From a bacterium (GTDB lineage: Bacteria > JAHJDO01), in NCBI GenBank assembly GCA_030671985.1, contig DAOVHI010000086.1, positions 1 through 6,174 of the forward strand: DNA of 6,174 nucleotides, given 5' to 3'. A program made the translations under genes and the position numbers. Shown in pieces: positions 1-4,954 of this stretch (positions are counted from its first letter, which is position 1; each line of letters opens with the position of its first letter). The notes beneath the pieces were generated by a model. The model searched no databases and had not been told where the DNA came from. It saw nothing but the letters and a program-made list of their open reading frames with translations.

Positions 1-1264
1 CCTGCAAAAGATCTTCTACTGTCAGTATCTTTATCTCAAAACTGAATTCCTCTGTTGCTAAATTCCCTGCATTATCTTTTACCTCTACGCTTACTGTTAT
101 TCCACCTTCTGTAAGCTCTGCCTCTGGAGCGTATGAAACGCCTTCATCTGTAATTGTACTGCTTGCTGTTACATCTACTGCGTTTACCAATATCTTTACT
201 GTGGTTTTATCTATTCCCGATTTATCATCTGAGTATTTTGCTGAGATTGTTGGAGTTGTGTAGTAAATTATAGAAGCATCCTTTGGAGATAAATCAGTTA
301 TGTCCGGCGGTGTTGTGTCTGTTTCCACTCTAAATGTTGATGCTGCACTTGCTTCATTCCCTGCCTTGTCTTGCGCCGCAATAGAAATTGTATGTGTTCC
401 GTCTTCAAGCACTATAATTGAGGTGTAACTTAACTTTCCTGTTGCTTCATCATAAGCTGGAATTACTTCTGCGTCATCAAATTTTAATATTATAGTATCT
501 TTATCTATGCCACTTGTAACATCTGATAATACTGCTGAGATCTCAGGCTGGTTGTTGTTAATTAATGCGTCGTTTGCCGGAGACATGCCCGAAATTACAG
601 GGAGCGTGTTATCTAAGATAAATGTTATTTCTTTAGACTCTGCTTTATAGCCTCGTCTTCTGTGTGATCTGTATGCAATTGCTTTGAGTTTGTGCTCTCC
701 ATCTTGTTGAGCCGAAAGGTCTATTTTGAATGCATGATTTCCTGATCTGTGCCACCTGCGCCATGTCCTGTAACTGGCAGCTAAATCATTGTCTAAATAT
801 AAATCTATTATTCCTACTCTGCCCTGCCATGATACTGATACGTCTAAACTTGTCCCTCTTATGTATGAATTATCTTTCAGAGAAGTTATCTTTACTAATA
901 TTAATGGCTTTCTTGGTCTTAATCTAAAATTTAATGTGTACGTTCTGCCTCTTCGAACATATATCCATCTGGAACTTGTGTAATATCCTTTTACAGACGC
1001 TTTTACCCTATATACTCTTCCCCAGAACCATACCATGATATTCTTTATTACATACTTCCCGCTTGCATTTGTACTGGCTCTATAACGACCTGCTCGGACT
1101 GCTGCGCCGGATACGGCTTGATTTGTTATAAAATCTACCACTTGCCCTTGTATTGTTGCTGTTTTGGGCAAACGACGACTTCTTGACCATGGCCAACTAT
1201 GGGCTGGAGTTACGCTGCTTAGAATCATTGAAAATACGAGTAAGAATATTGAAAGTTTTTTCAT
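1..1264 (-). CDS. Exported multidomain protein with carboxypeptidase-regulatory-like and Ig-like domains (C-terminus beyond window)
   Basis: The frame is open from an ATG at 1264-1262 to the left edge: 421 codons, no stop, so the C-terminus is missing. Start choice rests on a strong AAGGAGAT six bases upstream and on the signal peptide that follows (Lys-Lys, hydrophobic residues 4-19, likely cleavage after Ala-His-Ser at 21-23). Residues about 36-116 resemble a carboxypeptidase regulatory-like beta-sandwich (IQGQVVD, later ASGKYVIKNI). Residues about 120-218 look like a bacterial Ig-like domain ending in TFILDNTLP. Two related Ig-like units follow at about 220-315 and 317-412, each with Pro-x-Ile, a Ser-Gly-Ile-Asp-Lys turn and a Lys-Ala-Gly-Asn or Asn-Ala-Gly-Asn turn near the end. 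Residues 25-205 are rich in Arg and Trp/Tyr. I infer a cell-surface or secreted protein, perhaps adhesive or a carrier for a domain further along; the specific function is unknown. It has its own promoter-like sequence, so it is probably not part of the upstream operon. Confidence 0.88.
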   Translation of the reverse strand, partial: MKKLSIFLLVFSMILSSVTPAHSWPWSRSRRLPKTATIQGQVVDFITNQAVSGAAVRAGRYRASTNASGKYVIKNIMVWFWGRVYRVKASVKGYYTSSRWIYVRRGRTYTLNFRLRPRKPLILVKITSLKDNSYIRGTSLDVSVSWQGRVGIIDLYLDNDLAASYRTWRRWHRSGNHAFKIDLSAQQDGEHKLKAIAYRSHRRRGYKAESKEITFILDNTLPVISGMSPANDALINNNQPEISAVLSDVTSGIDKDTIILKFDDAEVIPAYDEATGKLSYTSIIVLEDGTHTISIAAQDKAGNEASAASTFRVETDTTPPDITDLSPKDASIIYYTTPTISAKYSDDKSGIDKTTVKILVNAVDVTASSTITDEGVSYAPEAELTEGGITVSVEVKDNAGNLATEEFSFEIKILTVEDLLQ

Positions 1265-1270
1265 ATGTTC

Positions 1271-1278
1271 ATCTCCTT
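1271..1278 (-). promoter_or_regulatory. Strong Shine-Dalgarno of the exported-protein gene
   Basis: On the minus strand this reads AAGGAGAT, six bases before the ATG at 1264. It is the best-placed ribosome binding site in the window and fixes the start of the exported protein. Confidence 0.85.
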
Positions 1279-1291
1279 GAATTACTATTCG

Positions 1292-1335
1292 ATTATATCA
1301 ATGAAAAAGTATCATAATTTATTCGCTTATGTCAA
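1292..1335 (-). promoter_or_regulatory. Promoter-like sequences upstream of the exported-protein gene
   Basis: The 78-base gap between the lptC-like stop and the next ATG holds two sigma70-like signals on the minus strand. One is an extended -10, TGATATAAT at 1300-1292, with a perfect hexamer but a poor -35 (AAATTA) at 17 bases; transcription would start about 20-25 bases before the ATG. The other is a perfect -35, TTGACA at 1335-1330, whose only partners at 17-18 bases are weak (ATACTT or TACTTT, the latter preceded by TGA). The two perfect hexamers are 32 bases apart, too far to pair. They could be two overlapping promoters or one extended -10 promoter and a chance match. No terminator-like hairpin lies between the genes, so some read-through from upstream is possible. 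Confidence 0.55.
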
Positions 1336-1342
1336 ACTTTTG

Positions 1343-1834
1343 TCACTTTGCCTCTTCCCTTCTTATTTCCATTACAGGAGATTTCTTGATATACATAGTT
1401 TTAAATTCTATATCTGCCTTTAAACCGTGCCCAGTAAGTCTTATATTTTTACGTGTTATTAGCACACTTGCATTGGTATCAAAAGTCTCTGTTTTTGCTA
1501 TCCAGTCAATATATGCCGTTTTTATTTCAGTACCGTCTGCCTTTTTCCCAATAATGTTTTTTTCAAGATGAATGTCCTCAGTTTTTTTGTTAATATGACC
1601 TTGTTCTCCCGTTAAACAAGTTGTTACCTTTTGTTCTTCAAAAATAGATAATTCAACATCATATAATTTTATTATCGGATTCCCTGATAGATCAGCGCTT
1701 TCTGCTTCTAAACTCCACATTTTCTTAACTTCATCAGTTTTAGTAAGTGAGAACTCTTGTAATCTTTCTTCTGAAACAGCAGGTCTCAAAAATGTTAATA
1801 TAATTAAGAATGCGCTCAATAATTTAATCTGCAT
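1343..1834 (-). CDS. lptC: LptC-like LPS export periplasmic protein (DUF1239 type)
   Basis: A 163-residue protein, close to the usual size of LptC, the bitopic inner-membrane protein that passes lipopolysaccharide from the LptBFG ABC transporter to periplasmic LptA. Residues 4-17 are a hydrophobic N-terminal segment, either a membrane anchor or a signal peptide (possible cleavage near Ala19-Ser21); there is no lipobox Cys. The rest is predicted beta-strand with LptC/OstA-type spacing: Trp40-x-Leu-x-Ala, a Lys-Leu-Tyr-Asp-Val strand at 56-60, Thr75-Gly-Glu-x-Gly, a strand around 85-94 ending in Glu-Lys-Asn, Thr106-x4-Trp111, and Thr134-Gly-x-Gly-Leu-x-Ala-Asp141. The ATG overlaps the end of the DUF502 gene by 11 bases and has no clear Shine-Dalgarno, suggesting translational coupling. 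No lptA or lptB follows; the next gene is an exported protein with its own promoter-like sequence. Assignment rests on remembered family pattern; a related DUF1239 protein of other function cannot be excluded. Confidence 0.75.
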   Translation of the reverse strand: MQIKLLSAFLIILTFLRPAVSEERLQEFSLTKTDEVKKMWSLEAESADLSGNPIIKLYDVELSIFEEQKVTTCLTGEQGHINKKTEDIHLEKNIIGKKADGTEIKTAYIDWIAKTETFDTNASVLITRKNIRLTGHGLKADIEFKTMYIKKSPVMEIRREEAK

Positions 1835-2465
1835 TTTTATAATTCGGCGTAACAGCGCCTCCCGAAATCACTAACTTCATGGCATCCTCAACACTCATAG
1901 ACAGCGAAATTGTATCCTTCTTAGGCACAAACAACAAGAATCCTGAAGTTGGATTTGGCGTTGTTGGTAGGAACACATTAATTGAGTCTTTGAAAACTTC
2001 AGAACTTATTTCGCCCTTTGTATTGGAAGTTACAAATCCTATAGAATAAAGCCCCTTACGAGGATATTGCAGCAGAACAACACGAGTAAAAATCACCTTA
2101 CCTACAAAAGCATGACTGATTTGTTGAACTGCTGTATATAGCTTATTTACCATTGGAATTCTTGCCAAGATGCTCTCTCCAAAAAGAATTAAGCGTTTTC
2201 CGATAACGTTCCTCGCAAACATCCCGATAATAGTTAGTATTACAAAGATTGCCGCCAATATCACCAACGCCACTATTGCTGTTACAGTATGTCTAAAATA
2301 GGCAGTTCCTGCTCCTATCCATTCAGGCGTAACGATATTTGCAAAATACAGTACTTTTGCTTTTATAATTATGAATTTAACAATTTCATAGGTTATAAGA
2401 AGTGGCAGTATAACTAAAATACCTGCTATAAAATTTGCTCTCAGTTTGGAAATTAGTTTATTCAT
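1824..2465 (-). CDS. DUF502 family integral membrane protein
   Basis: A 213-residue protein matching DUF502 in length and in its most conserved stretches. An N-terminal membrane helix begins with the family pattern Ala-Gly-Ile-Leu-Val-Ile-Leu-Pro at residues 14-21. A second hydrophobic segment lies at about 61-84. The Arg-Ile-Pro-x-Val-x-x-Leu-Tyr element is at 102-110. The soluble C-terminal part carries PTTPNPTSGFLLFVP (167-181) and Ser-Val-Glu-Asp-Ala-Met then Ile-Ser-Gly-Gly (191-203), the family signature. The molecular function of DUF502 proteins is not well established; I can only say it is an inner-membrane protein. The start overlaps the end of the transporter gene by eight bases, with a weak GGG-type ribosome site in the preceding codons, and its own end overlaps the lptC-like gene. 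This places it firmly in the operon between a cation transporter and an LPS-transport protein. Confidence 0.9.
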   Translation of the reverse strand: MNKLISKLRANFIAGILVILPLLITYEIVKFIIIKAKVLYFANIVTPEWIGAGTAYFRHTVTAIVALVILAAIFVILTIIGMFARNVIGKRLILFGESILARIPMVNKLYTAVQQISHAFVGKVIFTRVVLLQYPRKGLYSIGFVTSNTKGEISSEVFKDSINVFLPTTPNPTSGFLLFVPKKDTISLSMSVEDAMKLVISGGAVTPNYKNAD

Positions 2466-3789
2466 CTTTACCCTTTATTTTCTTTTCCCTCTCTATCAGG
2501 ATAGGGTCAGGGTGAGTTAGTTTGGCGATCTTTATTTTACTTATGTGTCTTGGATCTGCTTCAGCAATTACTATCTTGAGTCCTTTATAGTTTACTGTTT
2601 CACCCATTTTAGGAACTCTTCCTAATATATTCACAATGAATCCGGCTATAGAATCATAGTCATCACCTTGAGGAATTTGTATATCAAGTTCTTCATTAAC
2701 CGTATCTATATTTGTTCTGCCGTCTATTAGAGTAACTCCGTTGCCAAGAGATTGAAATTGATCAGCTTCTTGATCATACTCGTCCTCTATCTCTCCAAGT
2801 ATTTCCTCTATCACATCCTCAATAGTAACAAGTCCTGCCGTACCGCCATATTCATCCACAACAATTGCCATATGATTCTTTTTCTTTTTAAATAACGCAA
2901 ATAAATCCTTTACTTTTTTTGTTTCAGGCGCAAAATACGGAGTACGCATTAGATCTTTTAATGCAATATTCTCTCCCTGTTTATAATTTTCCCAACATGT
3001 AATCAAATCCTTAACGTACAAAATTCCTATTATATTATCAATGTTTTCTTCATAGATTGGTATTCTGGAATGATGCGTTTCTACTATAGTCTTTATTACT
3101 TCGGAAATATTCTCGTTGACATCTATGGCTTCCATATCGGTTCTTGGAACCATTACTTCTCTTACTATCGTATCACTAAATTCAAAGATGCTGTTGATCA
3201 TTTCCTTTTCTTCTTCTTCAATGGCACCTTCTTTTTCACCAACGTTTATAAGGCCTTTAAGTTCCTCGCCGGTTAAGATACTAGGTTCTTTCTCGGTTCG
3301 TCCTCCAAACATTCTTATAATAATTTTTGTTATGAACAGCAATATTTTTACAACAGGTGTAAGTATCTTTGTTAGAATTCTCACGGGTGTTATAGCAAAT
3401 AGCGCAAGAGCTTCATAATTGTTTTTAGCGAAGTTTTTTGGCGTAATTTCTCCAAAAACCAGTATTAGAAACGTCATTACCCCAACTGATATACCGACGC
3501 CTTCGCTATTAGTCATACCATGTTTTGTTGCAATAGTAATTGCTATAGAAGTCGCTATTGCCGAAGCGGCTATATTGACGAAATTATTGCAAATAGCGAT
3601 AACAGTTAAAACTTTATGAGGATTTTCCAGCCAGAATAACAGCTTCCTTGTTTTTGGATTTTCATCTACAAGGTTCTTTATGCGAAACTTGTTTAATTCC
3701 ATAAATGCTATCTCCGTACCGGAAAAAAATGCCGATAGAAAAAGCAGAAAGACAAGGAATATACCCTGCAATATAGATTGTATGTCCAA
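2458..3789 (-). CDS. CorB/CorC/HlyC-type (CNNM family) transporter with DUF21, CBS pair and transporter-associated domain
   Basis: A 443-residue protein with the complete CNNM/CorB architecture. Residues 1 to about 190 are a DUF21 membrane domain with the conserved FFSGTEIAF (21-29), paired Asn at 68-69 and GEITPK (113-118, the acidic/Pro element of the ion path). A CBS pair spans about 210-335, opening with Val-Met-Val-Pro-Arg-Thr-Asp (212-218) and holding His-Ser-Arg-Ile-Pro-Ile-Tyr (240-246), VVDEYGGTAGLVTIEDV (310-326) and an acidic Glu-rich helix after it. The CorC_HlyC transporter-associated domain covers about 345-425 (DGRTNID, then DDYDSIAGFI). Archaeal and bacterial CorB relatives move Mg2+ and bind ATP through the CBS domains; older names call them hemolysins, with little support. 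I infer Mg2+ or related divalent-cation transport in the inner membrane. Translation begins at TTG (3789-3787): an in-frame TAA sits directly before it and AAGGAG lies 10 bases upstream. All motifs are intact. Confidence 0.93.
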   Translation of the reverse strand: MDIQSILQGIFLVFLLFLSAFFSGTEIAFMELNKFRIKNLVDENPKTRKLLFWLENPHKVLTVIAICNNFVNIAASAIATSIAITIATKHGMTNSEGVGISVGVMTFLILVFGEITPKNFAKNNYEALALFAITPVRILTKILTPVVKILLFITKIIIRMFGGRTEKEPSILTGEELKGLINVGEKEGAIEEEEKEMINSIFEFSDTIVREVMVPRTDMEAIDVNENISEVIKTIVETHHSRIPIYEENIDNIIGILYVKDLITCWENYKQGENIALKDLMRTPYFAPETKKVKDLFALFKKKKNHMAIVVDEYGGTAGLVTIEDVIEEILGEIEDEYDQEADQFQSLGNGVTLIDGRTNIDTVNEELDIQIPQGDDYDSIAGFIVNILGRVPKMGETVNYKGLKIVIAEADPRHISKIKIAKLTHPDPILIEREKKIKGKDE

Positions 3790-3799
3790 TTAGTATCGT

Positions 3800-3805
3800 C
3801 TCCTT
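3800..3805 (-). promoter_or_regulatory. Shine-Dalgarno supporting a TTG start for the CorB-like gene
   Basis: AAGGAG on the minus strand lies just after the stop codon of the kinase-phosphatase gene and 10 bases before TTG at 3789. The spacing is slightly long, but the codon before TTG is a stop, so no earlier in-frame start is possible. This site decides the start. Confidence 0.7.
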
Positions 3806-3806
3806 T

Positions 3807-4523
3807 TTATATTTTAACTGATAGTATTTTAAATATCAACAAAGTCGCCGTTGTGCCAAATATAGCTCCGACAATTACCTCCCACCATGTATGGATACGT
3901 CTTTTTACCCTACTGCGCGCTATCATAGAAGCCAGCAAAAATACGAAAACAGCAATAATTGGTTTATTTTGGAATGTTAGAAGAGTTGTGATTGTGGCTA
4001 TTGCAAACGCTAAGGCACTATGTCCGCTTGGCATCCCGCCATGCAGAACTGTACCTTTCTTGATAAATATTTTCGCAATAAGCGTAGCCATCAGAACTCC
4101 AATTAAAACAATAAACGCAATGTGATACGTTGAATCTTTTGCGTTGTCTATAACTGATTTTGCAGGCGATTGCAGAGAATAAACAAGAAGAAGATATCCC
4201 ACAAGAACAGCATTTACCGAACATATAAAAACCACTCCGGCAACAATGTTTTTAACGACACGTGCTATCGGATGATATTCTTTTGTGACCATATCTATGA
4301 GTAATTCGACAGCAGTATTAAGCATCTCTGCAACTAAAACCAATGTTATTGTAGCGCTCAGGATGATTAATTCGACTCTTGTGAGATTAAGAAACAGACT
4401 AATTATAAAAACAGCTGCTGCTATAAAAAAATGAATTCGCATGTTTTTTTGTGTTTTCAGGGTGTATACGAATCCATCAATAGCGCTGTTAAAGCTGTCT
4501 AACAAGCTTCTTTTCTGCTTCAT
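3807..4523 (-). CDS. Fused diacylglycerol/undecaprenol kinase (DgkA) and PAP2 phosphatase
   Basis: A 238-residue fusion. Residues 1 to about 115 are a prokaryotic DgkA/UdpK domain: RSLLDSFNSAIDGF, then Lys26-Asn-Met-Arg-Ile-His, two membrane helices, and the signature Glu66-x-x-Asn69-Thr-Ala-Val-Glu73-x3-Asp77 followed by Lys91. Residues about 135-238 are a short PAP2 domain with PSGH at 165-168 and Ser204-Arg205-x5-His211-x3-Glu215. The usual Lys-x6-Arg-Pro motif is not seen and the final Asp is Glu. The kinase half would phosphorylate undecaprenol or diacylglycerol; the PAP2 half would remove phosphate from a lipid phosphate or pyrophosphate. I infer a role in recycling undecaprenyl carrier for envelope polymers; the real substrates are unknown. 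Two kinase residues differ from E. coli DgkA: Gln25 for Glu28 and Asn92 for Asp95. It may be a subfamily trait. The start overlaps the ybeY stop as ATGA, which indicates translational coupling. Confidence 0.9.
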   Translation of the reverse strand: MKQKRSLLDSFNSAIDGFVYTLKTQKNMRIHFFIAAAVFIISLFLNLTRVELIILSATITLVLVAEMLNTAVELLIDMVTKEYHPIARVVKNIVAGVVFICSVNAVLVGYLLLVYSLQSPAKSVIDNAKDSTYHIAFIVLIGVLMATLIAKIFIKKGTVLHGGMPSGHSALAFAIATITTLLTFQNKPIIAVFVFLLASMIARSRVKRRIHTWWEVIVGAIFGTTATLLIFKILSVKI

Positions 4524-4954
4524 ACCAGTTCTCTTACAAGTTGTTCCTGACGGGTTGTCATTCTTTTTGCTTCACATGTTGATGTATCTGTATAAGAAAG
4601 TAAGTGTAGTGTCCCATGTACTGACAGACGTATCATCTCCTCATCAAAGGAAACATTCATGTTTTTCGCCTGTATTCCAGCCGATTCTGCAGATATTACG
4701 ATCTCTCCTAATATGCCTTTGCATATGGATGGAAATTTCTTTTCTTCCATTGGAAATGCCAGAATATCCGTAACAGAGCTTTTTCCTCTGTATGTTGAAT
4801 TCAACTGTTTTATCTCAGGATCCGCTACAACGGCAATACTAACGTGAGTATCCTGTGGACACTTTTCGCTTTTTAAAGTGTGTAAAATAGCTTTCCTAAT
4901 TAGACTGTTATTTATTTTTATCTTTTTTTGAAGATTTATTATCTCTACTTCCAT
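4520..4954 (-). CDS. ybeY: Endoribonuclease YbeY (rRNA maturation factor)
   Basis: A YbeY-family protein of 144 residues from the chosen ATG. YbeY is a single-metal ribonuclease needed for 16S rRNA 3' processing and 70S quality control. Family features are Leu-Asn-x3-Arg followed by Val-Thr-Asp-Ile-Leu-Ala-Phe-Pro (residues 51-68), Leu-Gly-Glu-Ile-Val-Ile-Ser (82-88) and His113-Gly-Thr-Leu-His117 with downstream Arg-Met...Gln-Glu. The third metal ligand of the HxxxHxxxxxH motif is Asp123 instead of His. Start: the frame is open to a TTG at 4987 and has ATGs at 4963 and 4954. I chose 4954 because MEVEIINLQKKIKI matches how family members begin; no start has a good Shine-Dalgarno. The gene overlaps the end of the HD gene by 47 bases and shares ATGA with the kinase-phosphatase gene, so translation is probably coupled on both sides. 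Confidence 0.92.
   Translation of the reverse strand: MEVEIINLQKKIKINNSLIRKAILHTLKSEKCPQDTHVSIAVVADPEIKQLNSTYRGKSSVTDILAFPMEEKKFPSICKGILGEIVISAESAGIQAKNMNVSFDEEMIRLSVHGTLHLLSYTDTSTCEAKRMTTRQEQLVRELV

Noticed and set aside
730-983. Two small plus-strand reading frames (730-927 and 789-983)
   Set aside because: They lie opposite the exported-protein gene, whose frame has a signal peptide, ribosome site and recognisable domains; the small frames have no ribosome site or family resemblance.
1265-1342. Intrinsic terminator or small RNA between the lptC-like gene and the exported-protein gene
   Set aside because: I found no GC-rich stem followed by a U-run and no convincing inverted repeat; only promoter-like hexamers stand out.
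1329-1571. Plus-strand frame opposite the lptC-like gene
   Set aside because: An antisense shadow of a better supported gene with family motifs.
3070-3619. Several plus-strand frames opposite the CorB-like gene
   Set aside because: The minus strand carries intact DUF21, CBS and transporter-associated motifs; these frames are hydrophobic mirror images with no independent support.
3778-4224. Plus-strand frame 3778-4125 and an alternative minus frame 4018-4224
   Set aside because: Both overlap the PAP2 domain with its PSGH and SR...H motifs; neither has its own support.
4441-4847. Plus-strand frames opposite ybeY and the kinase start
   Set aside because: Shadows of conserved genes; no ribosome site or recognisable domain.
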